A stretch of 64,000 nucleotides of DNA from Frisingicoccus caecimuris (GTDB lineage Bacteria > Bacillota > Clostridia > Lachnospirales > Lachnospiraceae): assembly GCF_004340975.1 (NCBI RefSeq), contig NZ_SLXA01000002.1:248001-312000 (forward strand). Direction: 5' to 3'. The notes beneath the pieces are model-generated. The model worked only from the letters and a program-made list of their open reading frames with translations, was not told the DNA's origin and ran no database searches. The position numbers and the translations under genes are program-made. This document shows positions 54,888-64,000 of the stretch, piece after piece. Numbering within the stretch: the stretch's first letter is position 1; every line of letters starts with the position of its first letter.

Positions 54888-56285
54888 TTATGCCTTTGCC
54901 CCATATTTTTCTCTGAGTGCCTTGACAACTTCCTCTTCGTGCATACCTCTGGACCCTTTCACAAGAATCGCATCTCCGTCCGATACATTCTCAAAAAGCC
55001 ATTGAATGGCTTCCTCATTCGTATCAACGCTGCATACAGCAATTCCCGCTCCTGAATCAATAATGGCCTTCGCCAGAGCTTTCATCTCCTGACCAACCGT
55101 AACAACCATATGAAGTTTTTCCTCCGATATGGCCATCCCTGTATCATAGTGACACTGCCAGGACGCATCCCCCAATTCCAGAATATCGGCAAGTACCGCA
55201 ATTTTACGCCCCGGATTATCCAACTGCATCAATACATCCACACCGGATTTGACTGAGGCCGGACTGGCATTATAGGTATCATCAATGACTTTGATTCCAT
55301 GCAAAAGATGATTAATCTGCTGACGCATCGGAATCCCCGCATACTCGTTTAATCCTCTCTTGGCCACTGCGGGTTCTATTCCAAAATGTCTGGCAATGGC
55401 AATGGCCACCAGTGCATTCTGCACATTATGAAGGCCAAGCTGTTGGATGACCACATCCTCCCGCCCTTCCGGATAGACTAAGGTAAAGCAATTCTTTCCA
55501 TCTTCAATATGGATATTTTCCGCACGGTAATCACACTCTTCTGAGGTCCCGAACAGCGTGACCGGACATTTCATCGTCCCGGCAGCCTGACGCAAAAGCG
55601 GATCGTCACCATTCAGAAAAATACGCTGCTTCTCTGTGAAATTCATAGCAATTTTTAATTTTTCTCTCATCGTATTCTCTTTTTTCCCAAACTGGGCGAT
55701 ATGTGCTTCACCGATATTGGTCACAACGGCCACATCCGGTTCTACAAAACGGACAAGATTTTCCATCTCACCAAATTCACTGATGCCCATCTCTACCACG
55801 GCCAGTTCCTGCCCGGCTTCCATACGAAACAGCGTCAGAGGTACACCGATCTGACTGTTCTGATTGCCTGCTGTTTTCATAATATGAAAACCTGTTTCCA
55901 GAGCAGCACTGATCATTTCTTTTGTCGAGGTTTTTCCTACACTTCCGGTGATGCCGACGATCGGCATCCGGAATTTTCGCCGATAGTGAGCCGACAGATC
56001 TCCCAGGGCTTTGACCGTATCCTTGACCAGAATATGTACTTTATCTGAATCAATCACATCCCCATGAGACATGAATACCCCTGCCGCGCCATGATCCAGC
56101 ACCTGTGCAATAAATTTATGGGCATCTACCTTCTCGCCAATAATCGGCACGAATAAACTTCCTTCGCTGGCTTCACGACTGTCAATGCATATATGTTCAA
56201 TCACTGTCTCCGGATTTCCGGACAGTAATGTACCGCCTACCGCTTTCACAATTTCTTCCGCAGTCATCGCTTCCACTTTAATCAT
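54888..56285 (-). CDS. murF: UDP-N-acetylmuramoyl-tripeptide--D-alanyl-D-alanine ligase
   Basis: A 465-residue ATP-dependent ligase adding D-Ala-D-Ala to the cell-wall precursor. An N-terminal UDP-binding domain (ICIDSREASEGSLFVPI) is followed by the ATP loop GITGSVGKTSTKEM, the TNIGEAHIAQFG region, VIDDTYNASPASVKS and the C-terminal nucleotide domain ending VLVKGSRGMHEE. The initiation codon is uncertain: ATG at 56285 sits on AGAAGGG, while GTG (56276) or ATG (56267) just inside have better spacing. Confidence 0.95.
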   Translation of the reverse strand: MIKVEAMTAEEIVKAVGGTLLSGNPETVIEHICIDSREASEGSLFVPIIGEKVDAHKFIAQVLDHGAAGVFMSHGDVIDSDKVHILVKDTVKALGDLSAHYRRKFRMPIVGITGSVGKTSTKEMISAALETGFHIMKTAGNQNSQIGVPLTLFRMEAGQELAVVEMGISEFGEMENLVRFVEPDVAVVTNIGEAHIAQFGKKENTMREKLKIAMNFTEKQRIFLNGDDPLLRQAAGTMKCPVTLFGTSEECDYRAENIHIEDGKNCFTLVYPEGREDVVIQQLGLHNVQNALVAIAIARHFGIEPAVAKRGLNEYAGIPMRQQINHLLHGIKVIDDTYNASPASVKSGVDVLMQLDNPGRKIAVLADILELGDASWQCHYDTGMAISEEKLHMVVTVGQEMKALAKAIIDSGAGIAVCSVDTNEEAIQWLFENVSDGDAILVKGSRGMHEEEVVKALREKYGAKA

Positions 56286-56319
56286 CCCTTCTATAATAAA
56301 ATACGAATCTTCCGCGTAG

Positions 56320-56348
56320 ATTATAGCAAGAATTCCCGTACCTGTCGA
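56320..56348 (-). promoter_or_regulatory. Promoter of murF
   Basis: Minus strand: TCGACA (56348-56343), 17 nt, TATAAT (56325-56320), 35 nt before the murF start. Confidence 0.65.
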
Positions 56349-56472
56349 TATTTTCTGTGTTTTTTATCTCTACAAACATTCCTCATCCATATTTTTACAA
56401 TTTCCTTGACCCCACACCATACATTTGATATTCTTATAAATATTATATGAACATATAAGAAAGGGGAAAATT

Positions 56473-57846
56473 ATGGAAAAAAGAGAACACTTCTCATCCC
56501 GACTCGGATTTATTCTTATCTCGGCCGGCTGCGCCATCGGTCTTGGCAATGTATGGCGCTTCCCATATATCACCGGTAAATATGGCGGCGCTGCCTTTGT
56601 ACTGATTTACCTTGTATTCCTTGTCATTCTTGGTCTTCCGATCATGGTCATGGAATTTTCCGTGGGACGTGCCAGCCAAAAATCTGCAGCCAGAAGTTTT
56701 CACGTTCTGGAACCTTCCGGAACAAAATGGCATATCACAGGTTACCTGGCCATAGCCGGTAACTATCTGCTCATGATGTTTTATACAACGGTAGGCGGCT
56801 GGATGCTCTACTATGTCTATAAAATGATATGCGGCGAATTTGTCGGAACTACACCGGAAGAAGTCGGCGGCATTTTTAACAGTATGCTTGGCGACCCGGC
56901 TGCTATGACTCTCTGGATGCTGATCACAGTTCTGATCTGTTTTGGCATCTGTAGTCTGGGCCTCCAAAAAGGGGTGGAACGAATCACAAAAGTAATGATG
57001 AGTTTTCTTTTAATCATTCTTATTATTTTATGTATACGCAGCGTTACTCTTGATGGTGCTGGCGAAGGCATTCGTTTTTACTTAATTCCTGATTTCGGTA
57101 AAATTCTGGAAAATGGTCTCGGTGAAGTGATTTTTGCCGCCATGGGTCAGGCTTTCTTTACATTAAGCCTCGGTATCGGCGCCATGGCTATCTTTGGCAG
57201 TTATATCAGTAAAGAACACCGCCTTCTCGGTGAATCCATGAACATCTGTCTCCTGGATACATTGATCGCCCTGATGGCCGGACTGGTCATCTTCCCGGCC
57301 TGTTTTGCCTTCGGCGTAGACCCGGGCGAAGGCCCAGGATTGGTATTTGTCACTCTGCCGAATATTTTTAATCAAATGGTCGGCGGACAGATTTTTGGTA
57401 CATTGTTTTTTATCTTTATGTCCTTTGCCGCCATGTCCACCATCATTGCCGTATTTGAGAATATTTTAAGTTTTTCTATGGATCTGTGGGGATGGGAACG
57501 CAAAAAAGCCGTTTTGATCAATGGTATTTTAATCATTGTCCTATCCATGCCTTGTGTCCTCGGTTTCAATGTTCTCAGCGGAATCACGCCCCTCGGTGCC
57601 GGCAGCACAATTCAGGATTTGGAAGACTTTATCGTTTCCAATAACCTGCTGCCGATCGGAAGTTTATTATATCTGCTCTTCTGTACGAGCAAACGCGGAT
57701 GGGGATGGAAAAACTTCATCAAAGAAGCTGACGCCGGAAAAGGCCCGAAATTTCCACAGTGGTCCCGGTTCTATGTCAGCTGCATTCTGCCGCTTATTAT
57801 TCTCTTTATCCTTGTCATGGGTTACTGGCAAAAATTTTTTGCATAA
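56473..57846 (+). CDS. Neurotransmitter:sodium symporter (NSS/SNF) family transporter
   Basis: A 457-residue protein with about 11-12 membrane helices. The sodium/substrate site motif CAIGLGNVWRFPYITGKYGG in helix 1 is typical, as is GQAFFTLSLGIGAMAIFGSY in helix 6. It should import an amino acid or amine with sodium, as LeuT-like proteins do. GAAAGGGG precedes the ATG. The substrate is unknown. It stands alone with a terminator behind. Confidence 0.92.
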   Translation: MEKREHFSSRLGFILISAGCAIGLGNVWRFPYITGKYGGAAFVLIYLVFLVILGLPIMVMEFSVGRASQKSAARSFHVLEPSGTKWHITGYLAIAGNYLLMMFYTTVGGWMLYYVYKMICGEFVGTTPEEVGGIFNSMLGDPAAMTLWMLITVLICFGICSLGLQKGVERITKVMMSFLLIILIILCIRSVTLDGAGEGIRFYLIPDFGKILENGLGEVIFAAMGQAFFTLSLGIGAMAIFGSYISKEHRLLGESMNICLLDTLIALMAGLVIFPACFAFGVDPGEGPGLVFVTLPNIFNQMVGGQIFGTLFFIFMSFAAMSTIIAVFENILSFSMDLWGWERKKAVLINGILIIVLSMPCVLGFNVLSGITPLGAGSTIQDLEDFIVSNNLLPIGSLLYLLFCTSKRGWGWKNFIKEADAGKGPKFPQWSRFYVSCILPLIILFILVMGYWQKFFA

Positions 57847-57873
57847 AATACAATGTGCCTGAACGGATATAAA

Positions 57874-57927
57874 AAAATCGTTACGAACCTCTCTATCAAA
57901 ACAGAGAACTTTGTTCGTAACGATTTT
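57874..57927. terminator. Bidirectional terminator
   Basis: A perfect 15-bp stem AAAATCGTTACGAAC with its complement (57874-57888 and 57913-57927), T-runs on both strands, and an inner CTCT...AGAG. It separates the convergent symporter and coiled-coil genes. Confidence 0.85.
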
Positions 57928-57935
57928 CTGCATTA

Positions 57936-58304
57936 CTATGCAATCTTATCTATCCGTTCTTTTACTTCCCGCATCTCTTTTTCAAGATTTGTCACTCGAA
58001 GTGCGATGAGTTCTTCTTCATTTGTAATTTTCAATGCCTCGTGGAGTTTTCTATGCAGATCAAAATGAGCTTCTGCAATAATCTTTATACCATGTGCGAT
58101 CTCATTTTCCAGGGTGGTTTCAATCGACTTAATTGAGCTTCTCAAGTCTACTGCTTCCTCTCTTAACCCCCGAACATCATCTTTTGTATCCTGGATGTCC
58201 ACTTTCATATCCCGAATGTCGGCCTTGACTTCCTTCATCTCTTCCTGAAGTTCTTTGACATCTGACTGAACATCCAATACAGTCGTTAATATCATCTGCA
58301 GCAA
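57936..58304 (-). CDS. Coiled-coil protein of unknown function
   Basis: A 122-residue, almost fully helical, highly charged protein with heptad-like spacing over most of its length (VKELQEEMKEVKADIRDMK, then RVTNLEKEMREVKERIDKIA). No membrane segment or catalytic motif is seen. Similar short proteins occur beside unrelated genes in clostridia. An upstream in-frame TTG at 58313 after AGGATAGAGAA is an alternative start. Its own promoter lies at 58357. Confidence 0.65.
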   Translation of the reverse strand: MLQMILTTVLDVQSDVKELQEEMKEVKADIRDMKVDIQDTKDDVRGLREEAVDLRSSIKSIETTLENEIAHGIKIIAEAHFDLHRKLHEALKITNEEELIALRVTNLEKEMREVKERIDKIA

Positions 58305-58356
58305 TTCTCTATCCTGCGTTTTATCTTCTCTCCTCTCTTTCTTTCAGTTGATTACT

Positions 58357-58385
58357 ATTATACTCTAAGTGGAATCACAATTCAA
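58357..58385 (-). promoter_or_regulatory. Promoter of the coiled-coil gene
   Basis: Minus strand: TTGAAT (58385-58380), 17 nt, TATAAT (58362-58357). Confidence 0.65.
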
Positions 58386-58474
58386 TTTCTATTTTAATAA
58401 TCGTATGCCAGGATTCGACAAGCCGATACATTACTCCGTCTTTTCAAAATGCTGATAGTCTTTTAGATTCTATA

Positions 58475-59776
58475 CTATAAGATATAGCCATCTTCCTCAC
58501 ACTGGATATTGCTTTCAAAAAACTGTTTCGCTGCTTTTACGAGATATTCCGTATCCTTCGTGCCGGCTGTCTCATAAGATGAATGCATAGCCAGCTGAGC
58601 AAGTCCGATATCTACCGTATTCATTGAAATCTGTGTGCCGGCGATATTTCCCAGTGTGGAACCTCCGGCAATGTCGGACCGATTGACATACACCTGATAA
58701 GGTACTCCTGCTTTCTCGCAAATCATTTTAAATATCGCAGATGACACACCATCCGAAGTGTACCTCTGGTTCGCATTATATTTAATCACAATGCCCTCAT
58801 TCATAAACGGCCGGTTGACCGCATCGGATTTCTCCATATGGTTTGGATGGGCCGCTTGAGCATTATCGGCGGATATCATAAAACTTGATGCCATCACACG
58901 ACTTCGCTCCAGTTCATCCATACCACTTTCACGGCAAATTCTGAAGACTGTCTCCTTCAGGAAATCGGAAGCCGCCCCTTGTTTTGTCGTGCTGCCGACT
59001 TCCTCGTTATCCAAAACAGCCATCATTGCCACCTTAGGACAATTTTCTGCCCGAAGCAAACTATTGACCGAGGCAAAAACACATTGCAGATCATCCAGCC
59101 GGGCAGAAGAAATATAGCATCCGTTTTCGCCCCATATACTTCCATGTACCCTCGGATAAAGAAATAAATCATGCCCCATAATATGCTGAACATCTACGCG
59201 GGCTGCTTCAGCAACCACCGCCATGAATGTTCCTGAAACATTTTCGTCTCCATATAACGGAAGCAAATCCTTTTGAACATTAAATTTATATCCCTCATTC
59301 ACTCCCCGGTTCATATGGATTGCCAGACTCGGTATAAGGAGCAGATCCCGGTCTACATTGACCAGCCTAGAAATAATACGTTCGCCATCTCGAACCAATA
59401 ACCTTCCCGCCACCGACAAAGGACGATCAAACCATGTGGACATGAGCATTCCGCCATAGCCCTCTACATTTAATTTTGTGTATTTCTTTTCCACGCCAAT
59501 CTCCGGCAATTCTTTCAACTTAAAAGTGGGTGAATCACTGTGTGTAGCCATAATATGAAAGCCTTCAATAATTTTCGGTAAGCAAAAGGCAATGATTGAT
59601 GAGCCGTTTCGGGTCACATAGTACTTTCCACCTGGTTTTAAGGTCCACCGATGACTCTCCTGAAGTTTTTCAAATCCCCCGGCACACAGCATTCCCTCCA
59701 ATGTGTTGACCACATGAAAGCAGGTCGGGCTTCTTCCTATAAATTCAAGTAACTCTTTCGGACTGTAATCTTGCAT
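58475..59776 (-). CDS. M18-family aminopeptidase
   Basis: A 433-residue zinc aminopeptidase (aspartyl-aminopeptidase type). Metal and catalytic motifs are intact: ATHSDSPTFKLKE, SARLDDLQC, DNEEVGSTTKQGA and MISADNAQAAHPN, and a C-terminal MHSSYETAGTKD with the last ligand. It trims N-terminal residues from peptides in the cytosol. It starts 28 nt after the NUDIX gene and is the last gene of the hydrogenase cluster. Confidence 0.92.
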   Translation of the reverse strand: MQDYSPKELLEFIGRSPTCFHVVNTLEGMLCAGGFEKLQESHRWTLKPGGKYYVTRNGSSIIAFCLPKIIEGFHIMATHSDSPTFKLKELPEIGVEKKYTKLNVEGYGGMLMSTWFDRPLSVAGRLLVRDGERIISRLVNVDRDLLLIPSLAIHMNRGVNEGYKFNVQKDLLPLYGDENVSGTFMAVVAEAARVDVQHIMGHDLFLYPRVHGSIWGENGCYISSARLDDLQCVFASVNSLLRAENCPKVAMMAVLDNEEVGSTTKQGAASDFLKETVFRICRESGMDELERSRVMASSFMISADNAQAAHPNHMEKSDAVNRPFMNEGIVIKYNANQRYTSDGVSSAIFKMICEKAGVPYQVYVNRSDIAGGSTLGNIAGTQISMNTVDIGLAQLAMHSSYETAGTKDTEYLVKAAKQFFESNIQCEEDGYIL

Positions 59777-59804
59777 GTCTGTCTCCTTTTTTATCTTTTA
59801 CTAT

Positions 59805-60359
59805 TCAATGACCATAAACCGAATTTCCCTCCAGGGTCAATATGGTCATGCTGCCTTCCGCCAGCATATTTTTATACTTGGTAATAATAAATTCATCCGC
59901 AGAAAAGGCCAGGGGCGGCAATGTACTCATATTTTCAATACTGAACCACCCCGTTTCTATAATATCATCTCCTGGTTTCAATGTCTCATTCCCACGATAG
60001 TGAGAAAGCAATACAACGACCAACGAATTGACGCCATTGTCAAACTGATTGGAAACCACATTAATAATGCCATCCGCTGGGCTTGTAATCCCCGCTTCCT
60101 CCTTTACTTCCCGGAGAGCTGCTTCCAGATAGGTTTCTCCATACTCAATATACCCGCAGGGCAGACACCATTTCCCCGGATAGATCGACTTCTTATGCCG
60201 TTTTCCCAGGAGTATTTCACCCTGCTCATTCACAACAAGAACAGCGATACATGGATAAGGATTTTGATAATGAATATGACCGCAGCGTGAGCATCTTTGT
60301 CTTAAAACGCCGCCTTCCTCATAATCTTCACATTCTGCTCCGCATCTGATACAAAACAT
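59805..60359 (-). CDS. NUDIX hydrolase with N-terminal zinc ribbon
   Basis: A 184-residue protein. A zinc ribbon (CIRCGAECEDYEEGGVLRQR, then CSRCG) leads into a NUDIX domain with the box GYIEYGETYLEAALREVKEEAG (residues about 75-96 with the expected Glu residues). The substrate is unknown; NADH pyrophosphatase-like and ADP-ribose forms have similar ribbons. I chose the ATG at 60359 after AGGGAGGCAGTC; the longer frame lies inside the phosphatase gene. Confidence 0.88.
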   Translation of the reverse strand: MFCIRCGAECEDYEEGGVLRQRCSRCGHIHYQNPYPCIAVLVVNEQGEILLGKRHKKSIYPGKWCLPCGYIEYGETYLEAALREVKEEAGITSPADGIINVVSNQFDNGVNSLVVVLLSHYRGNETLKPGDDIIETGWFSIENMSTLPPLAFSADEFIITKYKNMLAEGSMTILTLEGNSVYGH

Positions 60360-60369
60360 GACTGCCTCC

Positions 60370-61539
60370 CTAGTAATATGTAATATTGACTTGCTTGCCC
60401 ATATGCTCCATCGCATCCCGTATTTGGACAACCAGATTTCTACGTACACTGATATCAAATAATTGATTATTGTCATAATTTGCCTGATTATTGGCTTTTC
60501 CGACAAAAAAATTCAGCTCCGTACACTCTTCCAGCAAAATTCGAGCCAGGCGGGCGCCGCCGTTATCGGCATCCAGAGCTTCAAAAAACTCCGCATCAAT
60601 ATCCCCCTCATCAAACTGTCTCAGCAACTTAAATGTATGACTCATCGTCAATACCCCCTCCGTGACCAGATCCAATTCCCGAATATTTGCCGTTGGCGGT
60701 ACATCCTTTGTTCCATCATTATTATTCGTCATTTCCTGATTCAAATACCGGGCTGCAATCTGGCTGCTCGTGCCGCCGCAGACAATCTTTTTGCCGCCGG
60801 CCGCCATAAAATCTTTCATCAGACGCTCATCGTCTTCTTTCTTCTCCGGAGGCCCGGTAAAAATATTCACAATATGACGTTCGATAACCCGTGCCACAGC
60901 CACCGTCGTATCGTCTCCCGGCCGCTGTTGGTACAAATCATCACAAGCCTGACTGAGCATCGCGGCAATACGCGCCGCCGACTTGGTTTCCTTCACACAT
61001 TTCAATGTGTATTCAGCCATACTCTCCCAGGTCCAGCCGAAATTCAGCAGTTCGCCCACACCGGCATAAATCGTTCCGTCGCTCATAAGCACAAAACAGT
61101 CGTCCGGCTGGACCTTGAAACGATATTCCCGGATTTTCCTTCCACTGATTTCCCGTATATTATCCGGAATTGTCATCAGCTTTTTATTCCGGACAAATAT
61201 ACATCCCGGATTATCAAATTCGACCAGATAGGCATCTCCACTGTGGAAAATCTGCAAAATACTGAATGTTGAATAGGATACCCCCCGCACTTTACAGACC
61301 GGAAGCGTACTGGCCAGTGTTGCCACTGCCTCTTCGATGGGTTCCCCTTTTAAAAACATGGTCCCGAGAATTTTTGACGCCAGTGTCGCCAAAATATTTG
61401 CCTTCACACCACTCCCCATACCATCGGCCAGAATAACGATATCCGAGTCCTCTGTCTTTAAGATTTCCACCTTATCCCCGCATAATTCCTCGTCATGCTT
61501 ATTCAAACTTTTCCAAGATACATCAATACTGACATTCAT
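60370..61539 (-). CDS. SpoIIE-type PP2C serine/threonine phosphatase
   Basis: A 389-residue protein with the PP2C-like fold of SpoIIE and RsbU: VILADGMGSGVKANILA (metal-binding Asp), FVLMSDGTIYAGVG and GDDTTVAVARV. A C-terminal part of unknown fold follows (about 225-389). SpoIIE-type phosphatases act on anti-sigma antagonists or signal proteins. It lies 18 nt after the sensory hydrogenase gene, so dephosphorylation may be the output of that sensor. Confidence 0.88.
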   Translation of the reverse strand: MNVSIDVSWKSLNKHDEELCGDKVEILKTEDSDIVILADGMGSGVKANILATLASKILGTMFLKGEPIEEAVATLASTLPVCKVRGVSYSTFSILQIFHSGDAYLVEFDNPGCIFVRNKKLMTIPDNIREISGRKIREYRFKVQPDDCFVLMSDGTIYAGVGELLNFGWTWESMAEYTLKCVKETKSAARIAAMLSQACDDLYQQRPGDDTTVAVARVIERHIVNIFTGPPEKKEDDERLMKDFMAAGGKKIVCGGTSSQIAARYLNQEMTNNNDGTKDVPPTANIRELDLVTEGVLTMSHTFKLLRQFDEGDIDAEFFEALDADNGGARLARILLEECTELNFFVGKANNQANYDNNQLFDISVRRNLVVQIRDAMEHMGKQVNITYY

Positions 61540-61557
61540 TTTACACCAACCTTCCGC

Positions 61558-63312
61558 CTAACGGCCGTCATCCTCTAACATAGAACGTTTCAATTGATTC
61601 AGCGTTGCCTTTGTTTCCGCCGTTGTCTCTCCGAGTAATCCGGCAATCTCCTGAGCCACCATCATCTGCTTATCAATGACCATCTGGGCCGCTTCCACGG
61701 TTTTCATCTTTAACTGGTACTGATGTTCCAGTTCCTTTTCCTCCGCTGTTATATCCTGAATGATCGTCAGAAGGGAATCCTGATCTTCCATATAAATGAC
61801 ACTGGTCAGTACTGTCATACCATATGGTTCCAGCTCCATTTTTCTTCGTTGGATAGACTGATGAGTCTTGAAAATATCCTCAAACAGAGACGCATCCATA
61901 AATTCATAAATATAGCGTTCCAGAGCTTCCTGTCTGGACACCTTAAATACCTTTTCTGCCTTTGCGTTAAACTCACCGATACGCAAATCGTGACCAATAA
62001 TCAAAATCATATTCGGCGTAGCTTCCAGGACCAGATTAGACATGGACTGAGCCTGTTCATATGTATGAGGAAGGCACATATCCAGTTCCGCTTTACCCTG
62101 GAAAACAGCAATGGCTTTCTCCCGACAGCTTGTATAACCACAGGCACCACAGTTTAATTCCTGATCCTTGTTGTACTTTCCGGTAGCTTTCAAAATTTCC
62201 TGAATTTCCTCTTCTGTCGGCATATGGTCATTCTCTTTTCTTGAATAAAATTTCTTAGCCATGACCACATCGGCCGGTACATCCAAAGCTTCGACCGGCG
62301 CATATTCTACCTGATCTTCAATATTAAAACGAGCCCGGTATCTGGAAAATTCCATCTTCGTCGTGGCCGGTCCCTTTATACAGCCGCCTTCGCACATATT
62401 CATCTCAACAAAGCATTTCTGAATTTCTCCGGTTTCCATGGCTTCCAAAAGTTCTCGGCAGTTTTCAATACCATCCACAAACATATGCCTGTATCCGCCT
62501 GACTGACCATCCTGACTTTCCGTAATCCCCGACTGCCCTGAAGCGTTCCTCGATAACATGACTGATTGAATAACACCCCGGCTGACCGGATAAAGCCGGT
62601 TGATCTTAGGGTCCGGATTGGCCATCGGACGATTTTCACATTCACTGAGTACGATATTTTCCGACTGCATCCACTCTTTTAATTCGCCAAAATGAATGAC
62701 CGCATCGATGGCGCCTTCCGTTCGTTCATCTTCCTCCGCCTCTTCCTTCTTAGCCACACAAGGCCCGAGAAAAACGACCTTCGTATTTTGCCCATAAAGC
62801 TTCTTTATGAGCCGCCCATGAGCCACCATCGGTGATACTACCGGCGCCATAAATCGAACCAGTGACGGATAATATTTCTCGATCAGATCATTCACACTCG
62901 GACAGCAGGTTGTGATCACATTTATCATCTGTCCCTCCGAAAGAATCTTTGCATATTCCTGTGTTACCAGAGCAGCACCTTCCGCTGTCTCCCGGACAGC
63001 CGTAAACCCAAGTTTCAGCAGACCATCCACCACCTGTCCCGGCGTAACATAATCCATAATTCCCAGATAAGACGGGGCAATGGATACGACAACCTTTTCA
63101 CCGGAACGGATATAATATTTTACCCGCTCCAGATCACTGACAAAGGTCTTGGCATTCTGCGGACAGACTTCCAGACATTTTCCACACAAAATACAATATT
63201 CCTTCATAATCTGCGCCTGGGCATTTTTCACCCGGATTGCCTTCACCGAACAGGAACGCACACATTTGTAACAATGCTTACAGCTCGCATTCTTAAAATC
63301 AATAATCTTCAT
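61558..63312 (-). CDS. HydS-like sensory [FeFe] hydrogenase with PAS domain
   Basis: A 584-residue protein. N-terminal Cys-rich segments (CKHCYKCVRSC; CILCGKCLEVC) bind two [4Fe-4S] clusters. An H-cluster domain with TTCCPS, GPCVAKKEEAEE and MCEGGCIKGP, a further Cys motif (NCGACGYTSCREK) and a PAS domain (about 440-545, ending LTIIQDITAEEKE) follow. This is the group C, putatively H2-sensing, form. The start ATG at 63312 follows GGAGAGAAG. It stands between the catalytic hydrogenase and a PP2C phosphatase, suggesting redox-responsive signalling. Confidence 0.88.
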   Translation of the reverse strand: MKIIDFKNASCKHCYKCVRSCSVKAIRVKNAQAQIMKEYCILCGKCLEVCPQNAKTFVSDLERVKYYIRSGEKVVVSIAPSYLGIMDYVTPGQVVDGLLKLGFTAVRETAEGAALVTQEYAKILSEGQMINVITTCCPSVNDLIEKYYPSLVRFMAPVVSPMVAHGRLIKKLYGQNTKVVFLGPCVAKKEEAEEDERTEGAIDAVIHFGELKEWMQSENIVLSECENRPMANPDPKINRLYPVSRGVIQSVMLSRNASGQSGITESQDGQSGGYRHMFVDGIENCRELLEAMETGEIQKCFVEMNMCEGGCIKGPATTKMEFSRYRARFNIEDQVEYAPVEALDVPADVVMAKKFYSRKENDHMPTEEEIQEILKATGKYNKDQELNCGACGYTSCREKAIAVFQGKAELDMCLPHTYEQAQSMSNLVLEATPNMILIIGHDLRIGEFNAKAEKVFKVSRQEALERYIYEFMDASLFEDIFKTHQSIQRRKMELEPYGMTVLTSVIYMEDQDSLLTIIQDITAEEKELEHQYQLKMKTVEAAQMVIDKQMMVAQEIAGLLGETTAETKATLNQLKRSMLEDDGR

Positions 63313-63412
63313 AAACTTCTCTCCAAAATATTTTTCTAACAGGTTGGGCCGCCAATAATTACATCCTTCAGAATCCCCTGTTTCCCCTTTCATTATATAT
63401 CGTAAGGCAAAA

Positions 63413-63437
63413 CAGGAAGAGCTTACTGCTCTCCCTG
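63413..63437 (-). terminator. Hairpin terminator after hydA
   Basis: A 10-bp stem with one wobble (63413-63422 with 63428-63437), followed on the minus strand by TTTTG, between the hydA stop and the sensory hydrogenase gene. Partial read-through would still express the sensor. Confidence 0.55.
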
Positions 63438-63455
63438 CTTTCTTGTATGAATCAT

Positions 63456-64000
63456 TTAGTTTCCGTTGACACTCCGTTTTACATAGGTTGTATGAAGCAC
63501 TTCATGGGCCTTATGACTTCCCGGCTCTCCAAAATACTCTTCATAAACCTTTTTGATGGAAGGATTCTCATGAGATTTACGGATTGTCTTTGCCGCATCA
63601 TTATCATACAGCACTTTTGCACGGATTCCCTGAACATCCACTGTATTGCGGACAGATCCGGATACCTGAGGCTGGCCGCCACCGTTGACACAACCACCCG
63701 GGCAACCCATAATTTCGATAAAGTGGTAATCTGCTTCTCCGGATTTCACTTTTTCAAGCAGCTCCCGTGCATTTCCAAGGCCGGAAGCTACGGCAACCTT
63801 TACGTCCATACCTGCCACATTATAGGAGGCTTCTTTGATACCCTTTGTTCCACGGACATCGACAAAATCCGGGTTCGGAAGTTCTTCACCGGTCAGCGTT
63901 TCCACTGCAGTACGAAGGGCCGCTTCCATAACACCGCCGGTAGCGCCGAAGATAACGGCCGCACCTGTCGATTCTCCCAATGGATCATCAAAACCTTCAT
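63456..64000 (-). CDS. [FeFe] hydrogenase catalytic subunit, 5' part cut by window edge
   Basis: The last 181 or so residues of an HndD/HydA-type hydrogenase; the frame stays open to the window edge. The L3 H-cluster motif MGCPGGCVNGGGQP is intact, and the typical end HKAHEVLHTTYVKR is present. It makes or consumes H2 using ferredoxin or NADH partners encoded beyond the window. The sensory hydrogenase gene follows 140 nt downstream. Confidence 0.9.
   Translation of the reverse strand, partial: EGFDDPLGESTGAAVIFGATGGVMEAALRTAVETLTGEELPNPDFVDVRGTKGIKEASYNVAGMDVKVAVASGLGNARELLEKVKSGEADYHFIEIMGCPGGCVNGGGQPQVSGSVRNTVDVQGIRAKVLYDNDAAKTIRKSHENPSIKKVYEEYFGEPGSHKAHEVLHTTYVKRSVNGN

Overview
The window looks like part of a chromosome from an anaerobic, low-to-moderate G+C Clostridia of the Lachnospiraceae type. 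Supporting genes are a HydS-like sensory [FeFe] hydrogenase beside a catalytic one, an electron-bifurcating NfnAB pair, a biotin-dependent pyruvate carboxylase, HPr kinase with an HPr-like protein, WhiA and RapZ. No rRNA, tRNA or CRISPR array was seen.

Region 1 (1-640): the 3'-truncated end of a metallophosphoesterase gene and a perfect 35-bp palindrome. Region 2 (about 639-16786): an integrated mobilizable element at the 3' end of lysS. Its left half (803-8502) holds a Tn916-type integrase, excisionase, VapE-like helicase, CHC2 primase, MobA/MobL relaxase, accessory genes and an HTH regulator. No type IV secretion genes are visible, so this is an IME rather than an ICE. Its right half (8503-16503) is visibly more AT-rich and holds one tight minus-strand operon: XRE regulator, NurA-like nuclease, HerA-like ATPase with an unusual P-loop, GHKL (Hsp90/MORC-like) ATPase, cobalamin-type radical SAM enzyme and an AlbA_2/Schlafen-like ATP-binding protein. 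This cargo is the main candidate for an undescribed, probably defensive, system.

Region 3 (16758-31905), all minus strand: greA-lysS, dusB-coaX, a DUF6145-like gene, birA, argF, an SPFH/NfeD membrane pair, a SPOUT RNA methyltransferase, a Trk/Ktr potassium uptake pair and dnaE-pfkA. Region 4 (32002-40394): a CAT-like acetyltransferase on the plus strand, then a C39-like papain-fold protein, an NhaC-type antiporter, a membrane-anchored parvulin and pyruvate carboxylase. Region 5 (40433-49633): the hprK-ROK kinase-murB-rapZ-whiA-HPr-like cluster (compare yvcJKL-crh of Bacillus), uvrC and ftsH. Region 6 (49666-57927): pyrG, a HAD phosphatase, nfnAB, murF and an NSS symporter. Region 7 (57936-64000): a coiled-coil protein, then a minus-strand cluster reading hydA (cut by the window edge), sensory hydrogenase, SpoIIE-type phosphatase, NUDIX hydrolase and M18 aminopeptidase.

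Functional themes are redox balancing (HydA, HydS, NfnAB), carbon catabolite control (HprK, the HPr-like protein, PfkA, ROK kinase, Pyc), cell-wall precursor synthesis (MurB, MurF, RapZ), and a mobile island that rewrote the last codons of lysS on entry.
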